NCBI GenBank assembly: GCA_003538975.1
Contig: DPQQ01000003.1
Location: 46,478-110,477, forward strand
Origin: Clostridiales bacterium
GTDB taxonomy: Bacteria > Bacillota > Clostridia > Christensenellales > Borkfalkiaceae
Length of the DNA: 64,000 nucleotides
Reading direction: 5' to 3'
Shown here: positions 34,946-43,985 of the stretch, piece by piece
Numbering within the stretch: position 1 is the first letter of the stretch
Layout: the number at the start of each line of letters is the position of its first letter
Notes under the pieces: generated by a model
What the model saw: the letters and a program-made list of their open reading frames with translations, nothing else
Databases searched by the model: none
Told to the model about the DNA's origin: nothing
Program-made: the position numbers and the translations under genes

Positions 34946-36121
34946 ATGATAGTCTGTATAGTTTGCGACGTATTAGGCGCAAAAAACAACGGCACTACCA
35001 TGGCGGCTACCAATCTTATAGATTACCTTACCGGACAGGGACACGAAGTCCGCGTGGTATGCTGCGACAAGGATAAAAAAGGTAAAGAAAATTATTACGT
35101 CACACCGACTCTCAATCTCGGCAAGTTCTGTAACAAGATACTCGAAGAAAACGGCGTTTCTCTCGCAAAAACGGACGATAAAATTTTAACCGAAGCGATA
35201 AAAGGCTCGGACGTCGTTCATATTCTCATTCCGTTCGGACTTGCGCGTAAGGCAATAAAGATAGCGAACGAATACAATCTTCCGATAACGGCGAGCTTTC
35301 ATTGTCAGGCCGAAAATATAACCGCGCATGTGTTTTTGATGAACGTCGGCTTTGTAAACAAGCTTATTTATAAAAACTTTTATAAGCATGTATATCAGTA
35401 TTGCGATTATGTCCATTATCCGACCGAATTTATTAAAAACGTTTTCGAACTCGCGACCGAAAAGACAGACGGCGTGGTTATTTCGAACGGAGTTAACGAA
35501 AACTTTTTCAAAGGCGGCGAAGCCAAAAGAGTTTCGGACAAGTTCACGATAGTATGCACCGGGCGCTACAGCAGAGAGAAGGCGCAGGAACTTCTGATAA
35601 AAGCTATTCCGCTTACGAAGCATAAGGACGATATAAAAGTGGTATTCGCGGGGACCGGCCCTTGCGAAAACAAGCTTAAAAAACTCGCCGCGAAATACGA
35701 CGTAGACGCGGAATTCAGATTCTTTTCGAGAGAAGATCTTATGTCCATGCTCCGCGGGGCGGACCTTTACGTTCACACCGCGAAGATAGAGATCGAAGCC
35801 ATCTCTTGTCTGGAAGCGATAGTCAGCGGACTCGTTCCGGTAATAAACGATTCGCCGAGAAGCGCGACGAGAGCGTTTGCGCTTGACGAAAACAATCTGT
35901 TCAAAAAAGACGATATAAAAGATCTGGCGGAAAAGATAGATTTCTGGTTTGAAAACCCCGATATCAAAAACGAGTATAAAGAGCGCTATAAGAGCATGGT
36001 AGGAGCTTTCGATCAGAAGGAATGCATGAGAAACATGGAAAAGATGCTTTACGCCGCCATCGAAAAGAAGAAAAAGGAAGTTTATGAAAAGTCTCCCGAA
36101 ACGTCCGGAAAAAAGTCTTAA
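34946..36121 (+). CDS. GT4-family glycosyltransferase
   Basis: A 391-residue GT-B-fold glycosyltransferase. The N-terminal acceptor domain starts MIVCIVCDVLGAKNNGTTMA and contains DVVHILIPFGLARKAI. The C-terminal nucleotide-sugar domain contains VCTGRYSREKAQELLIKAIP, VVFAGTGPCENKLKKLA, and EIEAISCLEAIVSGLVPVIND, whose glutamates are typical of GT4. It has no membrane helix but a basic Lys-rich end, as in monotopic lipid glycosyltransferases. Overlap with a phospholipid-acyltransferase-like gene suggests glycolipid assembly, for example glucosyl-diacylglycerol, but the substrate is inference. Confidence 0.82.
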   Translation: MIVCIVCDVLGAKNNGTTMAATNLIDYLTGQGHEVRVVCCDKDKKGKENYYVTPTLNLGKFCNKILEENGVSLAKTDDKILTEAIKGSDVVHILIPFGLARKAIKIANEYNLPITASFHCQAENITAHVFLMNVGFVNKLIYKNFYKHVYQYCDYVHYPTEFIKNVFELATEKTDGVVISNGVNENFFKGGEAKRVSDKFTIVCTGRYSREKAQELLIKAIPLTKHKDDIKVVFAGTGPCENKLKKLAAKYDVDAEFRFFSREDLMSMLRGADLYVHTAKIEIEAISCLEAIVSGLVPVINDSPRSATRAFALDENNLFKKDDIKDLAEKIDFWFENPDIKNEYKERYKSMVGAFDQKECMRNMEKMLYAAIEKKKKEVYEKSPETSGKKS

Positions 36122-36959
36122 AAAGAATATAAAAAATGCGGACGAAAAGCCGTTTAAGGTAAATTATTACAGCGACGAACTGAACGACGATTTCGCCGAA
36201 ATAGTGAGTGAACACTCAAAACTTCCCGACGATTACGAGTACGGAAAGAAGCGCGGTGCGCTCTGGAAGGCGAATTCGTTCATACTGTATTACGGAATAG
36301 CCTATCCGATAGTTACGGTTTACAACAAGCTCGTTCACGGCGAGAAGATAAAAAACCGGAAAGTTCTGAAAGGTTATAAAAAAGAAGGATTCTTTTTATA
36401 CGGCAATCACACGATGAAGGCTGCCGACGCATTTACTCCTCCGAGAATAATATATCCCAAAAAAATGAATATTCTGGTAAATCCCGACGCCGTTGCAAAA
36501 CCCGTCGTTTCGGATCTTGTCGAAAAGTTCGGCGGAATTCCCGTTGCTTCGAGTCTTAAATCGATGCGTAATTTTTCGGGGAAAATGAAAAAACTTTCCG
36601 AGGAAAACAAAGCGGTGGTTATTTATCCGGAAGCGCACATATGGCCCTACTATACGGGTATAAGACCTTTTAAGGACGCGTCCTTCAAGTATCCCGCAGA
36701 AGAAAACAAACCTGTATTTTGTTTTACGAGAGTTTTCAAAAAACGCGCCTTCCGCAAACGCCCGAAGACTGTCGTTTACGTCGACGGACCGTTTTTCCCG
36801 AAGCCGGAATATACGGTGAAAGAAAATCAGAAATATTTGAGGGACTGCGTTTACGAAGCGATGAAACGCCGCGCAAAGCAGAGCAACGAAGAATACGTTA
36901 AATATGTAAAGGAGAGAACCGACGGCGACGACGTTATACGTGGTGATGCGAAAGACTGA
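36084..36959 (+). CDS. PlsC-like lysophospholipid acyltransferase
   Basis: A 291-residue member of the LPLAT/PlsC acyltransferase superfamily, which acylates lysophosphatidic acid or related glycerolipids at the membrane. The catalytic motif is NHTMKAAD near 108-115: a histidine and aspartate separated by five residues instead of the classic four. PVASSLKSM and VIYPEAHIWPY (about 176-186) match the later acceptor motifs. A hydrophobic stretch near 64-82 may anchor it. The start overlaps the glycosyltransferase end by 38 nt in another frame, a strong sign of joint translation. Confidence 0.82.
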   Translation: MKSLPKRPEKSLKKNIKNADEKPFKVNYYSDELNDDFAEIVSEHSKLPDDYEYGKKRGALWKANSFILYYGIAYPIVTVYNKLVHGEKIKNRKVLKGYKKEGFFLYGNHTMKAADAFTPPRIIYPKKMNILVNPDAVAKPVVSDLVEKFGGIPVASSLKSMRNFSGKMKKLSEENKAVVIYPEAHIWPYYTGIRPFKDASFKYPAEENKPVFCFTRVFKKRAFRKRPKTVVYVDGPFFPKPEYTVKENQKYLRDCVYEAMKRRAKQSNEEYVKYVKERTDGDDVIRGDAKD

Positions 36960-36983
36960 AAAATAAAGGAATAGTCGTATGCT

Positions 36984-37006
36984 ACCTGTATCGCCGAAAC
37001 AGAACC
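36984..37006 (+). repeat. Dispersed 23-nt intergenic repeat, copy 8
   Basis: Reads ACCTGTATCGCCGAAACA, then GA, then ACC; 20 of 23 positions match 51406-51428. It lies between the acyltransferase stop and its terminator. Confidence 0.65.
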
Positions 37007-37020
37007 AAAAAAGCAAACAA

Positions 37021-37045
37021 AAAAAGCGGCAAAAGCCGCTTTTTT
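37021..37045. terminator. Bidirectional terminator between convergent genes
   Basis: AAAAAGCGGC-AAAA-GCCGCTTTTTT, flanked by A and T runs, between the acyltransferase (+) and the PLP enzyme (-). Confidence 0.9.
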
Positions 37046-37072
37046 AATGCTAAAAACCGGTAAAGATTAAAA

Positions 37073-38326
37073 TCAGTCGAACATTTTTCTGACAGCGGAA
37101 ATAATACCGAGTTTGCCGTATTCGTAAGTAAGCCCGCCCTGAAGATACGCCGTGTAAGGAGCGGTAACGGGACCGTCGCAGCTCAATTCTATCGTCGATC
37201 CTTGCGTAAACGTTCCTGCCGCCATAACTTCCTGATCGGGATAACCGGGCATATCTCCCGGTTCTACGTTAACGAAAGCGTCCACTGGGGAAGCTTCCTG
37301 CATGCCCTGACAGAACTTTACAAGATTTTTTTCGGAGTTGAGTTCCACAGTCTGAATGATATCCGTTCTCTCTTCGTCATACTTCGGCGAAATACCGTTA
37401 AAGCCCGTCTTTTCGAGAACGTACGCCGCAAACGCCGCCGTTTTCAATGCGTTTCTTACGGCGTTCGGCGCAAGGTATAAGCCTTTATAGAAGCTTAAAT
37501 TCTGATTGAAGTTCGCGCCGAGCTCCTTGCCGATGCAGGGAGAAGTAAGTCTTTCGGCGACTTCCGCCACAAGGTCGGCTCTCCCTGCGACGTATCCGCC
37601 CGAAGAAGCGACGCCGCCGCCTAAATTTTTCATTAAGGAACCGGCTACCACGTCGACGCCGTAGTAACAGGGTTCGTGCTTTTCGACGAGTTCGCCGTAA
37701 CAGTTGTCGCAGAACACGACGACGTTTTTATCTATCGACTTTATGAGAGAAACAACCTTTTCGATCTTGTTTAACGTAAGGCTCTTTCTGTTCGCATACC
37801 CGCGCGAACGCTGTATCGCGACCATCGTTACGCCGCCTTTCTTTATGCGCCGTTCGATTTTTTCGTAATCGAAGTCGCTGTCCTTAAGGTCTATCTGTTC
37901 GTAATTCACGCCGTTGTATTTAAGCGAAAGTCTGGAATTCCCGCAAAGACCGATGATTCCTCTTAAGCTGTCGTACGGCAACCCCGAAACGGAGAGTATC
38001 GTATCGCCGTGATGTAAAAGCCCCGTAAGGGTAAGAGCGATGGCGTTAGTTCCCGACATTATCTGCGGACGTACGAGAGCGTCTTCCGCGTCGAGAATTT
38101 CCGCAAAGATTTTTTCGAGTTTGTCTCTTCCGCCGTCGTAATAACCGTAGCCGTTTATATCGGTAAAATCGCTTTGCGAAACTCTGTTTTTTATAAACGA
38201 GTCAAGAACTTTTTTGCTGTTGTATTCGCAATTGCGGTCGAAAATTTCAAACACGGGAGCCAAATCTTTATCCGCGTTCATAACCGCTTCGTTCAATAGG
38301 TTCAAATTATCTTTTATCTTTTCCAT
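37073..38326 (-). CDS. Methionine gamma-lyase family (aluminium-resistance type) PLP protein
   Basis: A 417-residue fold-type I PLP protein of the Met_gamma_lyase/YnbB family, annotated historically as aluminium resistance protein; its natural reaction is not settled. Landmarks are INGYGYYDGGRDKLEKIFAE near 57-76, PQIMSGTNAIALTLTGLL near 87-104, the PLP-pyridine aspartate D207 in FCDNCYGE, and the Schiff-base lysine K233 in GSLMKNLGGG. Length matches the family. No amino-acid biosynthesis partner is adjacent. The gene stands alone between a terminator and a divergent transporter. Confidence 0.88.
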   Translation of the reverse strand: MEKIKDNLNLLNEAVMNADKDLAPVFEIFDRNCEYNSKKVLDSFIKNRVSQSDFTDINGYGYYDGGRDKLEKIFAEILDAEDALVRPQIMSGTNAIALTLTGLLHHGDTILSVSGLPYDSLRGIIGLCGNSRLSLKYNGVNYEQIDLKDSDFDYEKIERRIKKGGVTMVAIQRSRGYANRKSLTLNKIEKVVSLIKSIDKNVVVFCDNCYGELVEKHEPCYYGVDVVAGSLMKNLGGGVASSGGYVAGRADLVAEVAERLTSPCIGKELGANFNQNLSFYKGLYLAPNAVRNALKTAAFAAYVLEKTGFNGISPKYDEERTDIIQTVELNSEKNLVKFCQGMQEASPVDAFVNVEPGDMPGYPDQEVMAAGTFTQGSTIELSCDGPVTAPYTAYLQGGLTYEYGKLGIISAVRKMFD

Positions 38327-38487
38327 TTTTTATCCTTACGGCAGGCGGACGATATTATAGTCTTTTTCCGCTGCCGGATTGTTTGTTTTATATTAAAATA
38401 ATATCATTATATAACAAAAAAGTCCATTATAAAACGTCCGATAATTGTTTTGATATGATAAAAGCGAAAATTCGGAACAAAAAAGCG

Positions 38488-38517
38488 TTGACTTTAAGAT
38501 AAATATTATTATATTAT
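38488..38517 (+). promoter_or_regulatory. Probable promoter of the EamA transporter
   Basis: TTGACT (38488-38493), an 18-nt spacer and TATTAT (38512-38517), then a leader of about 75 nt to the AGAAAGGA site before the ATG. Confidence 0.5.
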
Positions 38518-38598
38518 TATAAGCGGTTGCCGAATTTCCGCACCGAAAAATTTGAAAAATGCCGCTGTAACCAAACGTGGCAGAAAGGATAAAAACAA

Positions 38599-39603
38599 AT
38601 GACGTACTTTATTTTCGCCTGCATCGCGCTCCTTTGCTGGAGCGGCAGCGACTTGTTTTCGAAAATGGGAACGAGCCAGAAAGATTCAAACAGTCAGTGG
38701 CGCGTTATGACCGCCGTCGGACTTATAATGGGTTTACACGCAGTTATAACCATCATCGCAAGCATATGGCTCCCCGCGATCCCGGTAGATCCCTCGACCG
38801 GCGAACTTGCTCCCGAATGGTGGAGACCGCTCATCTATACCGACTTTAAGGCTATAGATTTCGTCCGTTATCTTCCGGTAGCGTTTATCTACATACTCGC
38901 TATGCTCATCGGTTACAGGGGATTAAGATATATCGAGCTCTCCGTTTCGTCTCCGATATGCAACTCTTCGGGTTCGCTCGCTCTCGTAATATGCGTATTG
39001 TGCGGCTGGGCGATTCTCGACGGCTGGACGATCGCCGCGGTAGTTTTAATCACCGCGGGCATAATCATGCTCGGCATAGTCGAATACCGCGAAAGCGACG
39101 AAGCAAAGCTTGCCCGTCAGGATAAATCGCAGTTCAGGTATACGAAAAGCATATGGGCGATACTTATCCCGGTAATTTATCTTATACTCGACGCATTGGG
39201 AACGGTAGGCGATCAGGCTATTTCGGAATTCGAACTTTTCGGAATGAGCGAATACGCTTCCAATACCGCATTTGAATTTACTTCGCTCTGCTATGCGATA
39301 TTCTCTATAATCTGGATTAAGTTCGTAAAAAAGGACAGGCTCTTTATAAAACCCGAAGCGGGCGACAAAACGCTTATGTACCGCTATCTCGGCGGCGCGT
39401 GCGAAACGATAGGGCAGATCTTTTATATGTCGGTAATGTTCTCGGACTTCGACGCGGGCATGCCCATGATTTCCGCTTACTGCGTAGTATCGGTTATCTG
39501 GAGCAGAATCTTCCTTAAAGAAAAGCTCTCCTGGAAGCATTATATAGCAATCGGTCTCACTATCGCCGGTATAATTTTACTCGGAATTTTCAGCTCGATA
39601 TAG
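38599..39603 (+). CDS. EamA-type (drug/metabolite) transporter
   Basis: A 334-residue inner-membrane protein with about ten predicted membrane helices in two EamA-like halves. The first half runs from MTYFIFACIALLCWSGSDLF to ITAGIIMLGIVEY, the second from SIWAILIPVIYLILDAL to GLTIAGIILLGIFSS. The SVSSPICNSSGSLALVI and MISAYCVVSVIWSRIFLKEKLS segments correspond to the conserved pore helices near the end of each half. The substrate is unknown; relatives export amino acids, drugs or metabolites. An acidic and aromatic extracytoplasmic loop (PVDPSTGELAPEWW) is longer than usual. Confidence 0.83.
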   Translation: MTYFIFACIALLCWSGSDLFSKMGTSQKDSNSQWRVMTAVGLIMGLHAVITIIASIWLPAIPVDPSTGELAPEWWRPLIYTDFKAIDFVRYLPVAFIYILAMLIGYRGLRYIELSVSSPICNSSGSLALVICVLCGWAILDGWTIAAVVLITAGIIMLGIVEYRESDEAKLARQDKSQFRYTKSIWAILIPVIYLILDALGTVGDQAISEFELFGMSEYASNTAFEFTSLCYAIFSIIWIKFVKKDRLFIKPEAGDKTLMYRYLGGACETIGQIFYMSVMFSDFDAGMPMISAYCVVSVIWSRIFLKEKLSWKHYIAIGLTIAGIILLGIFSSI

Positions 39604-39650
39604 TCGGCTTCAGAGTAAATATTTTTGAAACAGATAATTTGATTGAATTA

Positions 39651-39682
39651 AAACAAGGCTCCGCTAAACGGAGCCTTGTTTT
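39651..39682 (+). terminator. Terminator of the EamA gene
   Basis: 13-bp stem AAACAAGGCTCCG/CGGAGCCTTGTTT followed by T residues. Confidence 0.9.
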
Positions 39683-39716
39683 ATGTTTCCAGAATTTTTC
39701 GGACGAATATCGCCGT

Positions 39717-39819
39717 ACCTGTGTTTTTGAAACGTATCCGCTTTATATTTACCGGATATGTGTCGCCGTAATGCCGCCAAAAGCAATTTTATCCCGCCCT
39801 GTACCGCCGAAATACGTCC
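39717..39819 (+). repeat. Cluster of three dispersed-repeat copies
   Basis: Three 23-nt members, at 39717-39739 (ACCTGTGTTTTTGAAACG, TA, TCC), 39756-39778 (ATATGTGTCGCCGTAATG, CC, GCC) and 39797-39819 (CCCTGTACCGCCGAAATA, CG, TCC), spaced 39 and 41 nt apart between two terminators. The second and third are more diverged. Confidence 0.45.
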
Positions 39820-39833
39820 GGGGATATAATAAG

Positions 39834-39867
39834 AAAGCAGGTTTGCGGAATTCCGCAAACCTGCTTT
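39834..39867. terminator. Perfect 34-nt palindrome, terminator of the large lipoprotein gene
   Basis: A 17+17-nt perfect inverted repeat with no spacer (centre GGAATTCC), starting with AAAGCAGG and ending CCTGCTTT. It lies about 50 nt beyond the minus-strand lipoprotein stop and can end transcription in either direction. Confidence 0.8.
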
Positions 39868-39920
39868 TTGTAGTTTAAGATTTTATTCTCAAAATGCGTT
39901 CTTAAAAATATTCCTTAAAA

Positions 39921-42900
39921 TTATGCTTTGACTTTTAAGATTTTTTCGAGAATAATTCTGCCGACGTCCTGACCGATGGTAACCATATCGCCCTGGTTCC
40001 AGTGCCAGCTGTCCGTACCGACCGCAACGTTGTTGCCGTTTACCAATTTATTTATGTCGAGATGTCCTATCTTGTTGATGTAAACGTTTTCGTGCGTATT
40101 TGCGTATTCGTCCTGCATTGCGATGAAGGCGTTGTTGGTGTTGACCGTGCCGACATCCGCGCTGCCCGAAGTTCTCGAAATTTCGCCTATGATGAAGGGA
40201 AGGTTCGAAAGGTCTTCGTTCGTTATCGTTCCGAGGTCTTTTCTCATATCCGAAATAAGATATTCGAGAGCGACTTTATATTCGTTCGGGCTGCCTTTAT
40301 CCGATTCGCCCTGCATCCACCATACGCCTTTGATATTGATTTCGGTATAGCCGTCCGCTTTGAGTTCGTTTACTCTCTTTGTGACCTGCGTGAGAAGATC
40401 TCTGTAAAGTCTGCCGGTGAGAGAGTTGTTTTCGTAATTGTAACCTTTTGCTTTAGCGTAAGACGGGGGAACCCAGTTGCCGCCGACTGCATTTTCGCCG
40501 CCTAAGTTGTTAAGAAGGGCCGTTCCGCCGTGAGCGAACTTGATTATACCGGCGACCTTGCCGCTTTCTTTATTATAGTAGGAAGAGAGAACGGTGGACA
40601 TAGCCGCTTCCGCGCTCATCTTGTCGTTGCCGGCGCCCTGACCTACACGCGCAAGTCCCCAGCCATACTCGTTAGAGCCGACTGAGTTGCCGTTGGTAAA
40701 CTGCGCTCTGCCCGCATAAAGAACGTTGTTGTTGCCGTATACGAGAGTTTCGTTTCTGGCGAGCATGGTGTCGTTGTCGTAAACGGTGTAACCCGAAGCG
40801 TTCGACTGACCTGCTATAACGTAAAGATCTATCTGTCCGGATTGTTCCGTTGCCTGAGATTTGAGAGCGGCGATAAGTTCTGCGTTAGTAGAAGCGTTGA
40901 ACTTATAAATCGTACTCTGGGTTTCAAGGTTTGCAACGCCTACGCCGCAAGCGTTGGTAATAAGGCTTATCGTCTTTTTGGTTACGAATACGTCGTTTAC
41001 GAAGAAGTAATACGCCGTGCCGTCGCGGAGTACGCCGAGTTTAACTCTTTCGGGAAGAGTTTCGCCTAAAACGTCGGAATAGTTTGCAATCGTTACGGTA
41101 TTGGACGCGGACCAGCCGTTGGTAGAAGTAAGAACGACGCTCTTTCCGTAAATGCCGGCAAAAATCTTCATTTTGTCGTTGGTTCCCGTGCCGCCGCCGT
41201 CAAGATTGACGTGCTTCGAAGCGATCATTATGCCGGTAAATTTGTTTGAAGTGTTGAGTCTGTAATTCGGAAGGTCGGTATCGAAATACGCTTCGGAATA
41301 GTAAGTTGTTCCGTAAAGACCTTTGTAATATACGAAAGTGTAATTCGACATGCTTACGGTGTCGCGCATACCTTCGTAGAGTTTCCAGTTCACACCGGAA
41401 GAAGCGTTTTCGCCCGAGCCGTTGTAGCTCTTTGCCGTATAGCCGCCGCCGGTTACCCAGCCGCCCATATAAGCGTCCGAAAGGTAAATATCGACGGAAG
41501 CCGATTTTTCGGAAACGATAACGGACGTTTCGGTTACGTTATCCAGATATTTTGCGGTGATTATATACTTGCCGCCCGTAACGTTTACGGTGGGGGCAAG
41601 GTCTTCGGGGGTTACCGCGGTAACTGTTCCCGTAGTAACGTCGAGAACGGTGAGTTTTACGTTGTTTTTATTGATGTCAAAGTCGTTTAATTTATATTCG
41701 GTATCGTTAAGCTTGATTGCGTAAGGTTTCAGGTTAAGAGTCAAAACGGCTTCTACCTTGTCTGCAAGAGCAACGCTTACGTTGTAAACTTTGCCTTTTT
41801 CTGGATAGAAGTAAATGCCGTTTTCGTTATCGTAAACTTTTACCGCTCCCGAATTGCATGAAACCGCGTAGCCCGAAATAACTTTTCCTTCGGGCGCCGT
41901 AAACGTAAGATATACGGGCGAAGAAGCGAGTACCGAAGAACCTTCGACTTCTTTATCGTTCTGCGTAAGAGTAACGACCGAAGAATCGCGGTTTATTGTT
42001 GCCGTTCCCAGGAAGTCGCCGGCGAATTCGTCGAGAGTTTTTCCGTCGGTGATATATCTTATGTTTTTAGCGACGAAAGGATCGGTCGGGCTTAAACCGC
42101 CGTTCGGATTTACGCATGCAAAACCGAAACCCGAAGCTTCGAATTCGTTTGTCTTGTAAGTAAGTTTGAGTTCGCCGTCTACGAATACGAAGTAAACGTT
42201 GCCGTAACGGAGAACGCCCAATTTGTAGTCTGTATTGCTTGCCGCAACGTTTGTCGCTTTGACTTCTACTTTGTCGCCGCCCCAACCGCCTAAAATCTGC
42301 GAGTAAAGGTTGTTGCCGAAGCTTACCGAGAAGGTGAGCTTTTTGCCGCCGTTACCTTCGAGACTGATATTTTCGCACGCGGGCATGATGCCTACCATCG
42401 CGCCGAGCGCAGCCTGCGGGAAGTGAATATCCGCTTCGATATAAACTTTATCGGTTCTTTCGCCGTTTCCGATATAAATGTAAGCGTGGCTCCACATGTT
42501 AAGGGTATCGCCCGTCGTGTTCCAGGAATTTCCCGCCCATGAAGGAAGGTCGCCCGATTTGCCGCCGATTGTAACCGGTTGATTTACGTAAACGGAATAA
42601 GAATCCGCGTTATCCGCAGTAAAACTTCCTTTTGCGGTAACCCCCGCAACCGTAACGGTAAACGTATATTCGCCGCTCGTTATCGGAAGATAAATAACGC
42701 CGTCCTTCATCGAAGCGTATTCGACAGCCGTTCCTTCGGCGGTCTTTATTTCCGCCGTCATTGCCGCGTACTGCTCCGCTGTTATCGAATAGATGTTATA
42801 GTCCTTTCCTAAAAGAGTGGTCTTTTCCGGAAGAACGTTTATGCGGAACATGTATTTGTACGTTGCGACAAGTTCCATATCCGACTGAACTCTGTCGGTA

Positions 42901-43574
42901 TCGAAGTTCCATTCTTTGTTTGTTTCTTTTACAACCCATTTGTCGAACACGTGGGTGAATTTGAGATCGGCGGGAGCTTCGGGATCTTCGGGCTTTTGTA
43001 TAAGCGATCCGAGAACGTAGCTCTGCGGATTTCCGCCGTTTATCGTTACGTTGAACGATTTATCAATCGAATTGAATTTTGCATACAAAACGGTCGTTCC
43101 GGTAACTACGTCCGTTTCGAAATTCCACTCGGTTATAAGTTGCGGATCTTTGAACCATCCGGCAAATTCGTATTCTCTGTACGCGTCTTCTTTTACGGGA
43201 TCCTCGGGTTTAACGAGTTTCGAGCCGTAAGCAGCCGTGAATATGGGGTTCGAGCCTATCTTTACCTGATATTCTCTCAAAGTTTCGGTAAATTTCGAAA
43301 CCAGCGAGAGATTTTCGGTTATTTTGTCTTCCGAAAAGTTCCACTTTTCGTCCGTGCCTTCCTTATACCAACCGTCGAACGTGTATTCGTACTGCGCGGT
43401 GGAAGCTTTTTCGGGCGCTTGCGGTTCGGTGAGAAGCGATCCGACTTCCGCTTCATATTCTACGCCGTCAATCGTAATCTTCGTTGTTTTACTGCCGCCG
43501 ACAAAACAAGCCGAAAGGCAGAAAACCGAAATTATTACGAGAATGAGGGCTGTGAGAAATCTTGTTTTTTTCAT
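39921..43574 (-). CDS. Large lipoprotein with InlB-type repeats and a C-terminal sialate O-acetylesterase-like domain
   Basis: A 1217-residue exported protein. The signal peptide ends in the lipobox LSAC with lipidated C23. Residues of about 30-260 hold three Listeria-Bacteroides (InlB B-type) repeats, recognisable by FDGWYKEG, FAGWFKDP and FDKWVVKE. A long beta-rich middle follows with two related LamG-like modules (YIYIGNGERTDKVYIEADIHF and YKGLYGTTYYSEAYFDTDL). The C-terminal 270 residues form an SGNH/SASA esterase with IAGQSNASG (catalytic Ser), WWMQGESD and DSWHW (catalytic His). It probably deacetylates glycans at the cell surface. I start at the ATG behind GGAGG; a codon 21 nt upstream is less likely. 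Confidence 0.85.
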   Translation of the reverse strand: MKKTRFLTALILVIISVFCLSACFVGGSKTTKITIDGVEYEAEVGSLLTEPQAPEKASTAQYEYTFDGWYKEGTDEKWNFSEDKITENLSLVSKFTETLREYQVKIGSNPIFTAAYGSKLVKPEDPVKEDAYREYEFAGWFKDPQLITEWNFETDVVTGTTVLYAKFNSIDKSFNVTINGGNPQSYVLGSLIQKPEDPEAPADLKFTHVFDKWVVKETNKEWNFDTDRVQSDMELVATYKYMFRINVLPEKTTLLGKDYNIYSITAEQYAAMTAEIKTAEGTAVEYASMKDGVIYLPITSGEYTFTVTVAGVTAKGSFTADNADSYSVYVNQPVTIGGKSGDLPSWAGNSWNTTGDTLNMWSHAYIYIGNGERTDKVYIEADIHFPQAALGAMVGIMPACENISLEGNGGKKLTFSVSFGNNLYSQILGGWGGDKVEVKATNVAASNTDYKLGVLRYGNVYFVFVDGELKLTYKTNEFEASGFGFACVNPNGGLSPTDPFVAKNIRYITDGKTLDEFAGDFLGTATINRDSSVVTLTQNDKEVEGSSVLASSPVYLTFTAPEGKVISGYAVSCNSGAVKVYDNENGIYFYPEKGKVYNVSVALADKVEAVLTLNLKPYAIKLNDTEYKLNDFDINKNNVKLTVLDVTTGTVTAVTPEDLAPTVNVTGGKYIITAKYLDNVTETSVIVSEKSASVDIYLSDAYMGGWVTGGGYTAKSYNGSGENASSGVNWKLYEGMRDTVSMSNYTFVYYKGLYGTTYYSEAYFDTDLPNYRLNTSNKFTGIMIASKHVNLDGGGTGTNDKMKIFAGIYGKSVVLTSTNGWSASNTVTIANYSDVLGETLPERVKLGVLRDGTAYYFFVNDVFVTKKTISLITNACGVGVANLETQSTIYKFNASTNAELIAALKSQATEQSGQIDLYVIAGQSNASGYTVYDNDTMLARNETLVYGNNNVLYAGRAQFTNGNSVGSNEYGWGLARVGQGAGNDKMSAEAAMSTVLSSYYNKESGKVAGIIKFAHGGTALLNNLGGENAVGGNWVPPSYAKAKGYNYENNSLTGRLYRDLLTQVTKRVNELKADGYTEINIKGVWWMQGESDKGSPNEYKVALEYLISDMRKDLGTITNEDLSNLPFIIGEISRTSGSADVGTVNTNNAFIAMQDEYANTHENVYINKIGHLDINKLVNGNNVAVGTDSWHWNQGDMVTIGQDVGRIILEKILKVKA

Positions 43575-43804
43575 TTTAACCTCCGTTTTATACAAGAACG
43601 GTTCTACCTTACTGTCGCAGTCGCAATTACGGATAATTACCGGATTTTGCCTGTAAATTTACGGCTGTTCAAGATTTATGTAAAAGCGTTCGTTCTGCCG
43701 CTTTAATTTTAATTATGACGGCATAATAAATATATCGCTCAAATATCCGTTTGTCAATATTATATACAAAATATAGTAAAATAATTATATAATTACACAA
43801 AAAG

Positions 43805-43844
43805 ATAACAATATTTATGATAATAATAACAATATTTGTGATAA
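43805..43844. repeat. Tandem 19-nt direct repeat with 21-nt period
   Basis: ATAACAATATTTATGATAA and ATAACAATATTTGTGATAA, one mismatch, two helical turns apart, in the gap between the divergent lipoprotein and tilS genes. It could be an operator for either. Confidence 0.5.
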
Positions 43845-43950
43845 AATTATTCTAAATTAAAATTAAAAGGGCCGTAAAAAGCGATTTTGCGGGATTGATT
43901 TTATAAAAAGATAAAGTTTCGTCAAAACCGAACAAACGGGGATCAAAGAA

Positions 43951-43979
43951 TTGCAAAAAACAAATTCTTTTGTTAAAAT
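43951..43979 (+). promoter_or_regulatory. tilS promoter, apparently leaderless
   Basis: TTGCAA (43951-43956), 17-nt spacer, TAAAAT (43974-43979). The start would fall at about 43986, the first base of the tilS ATG, and no ribosome site is present. Confidence 0.6.
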
Positions 43980-43985
43980 ATTAAT

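Noticed and set aside
42951..43706. Long plus-strand open frame opposite the large lipoprotein gene
   Set aside because: It mirrors the coding strand of a clear lipoprotein with signal peptide and domains, has skewed Arg/Phe/Tyr composition and no ribosome site.
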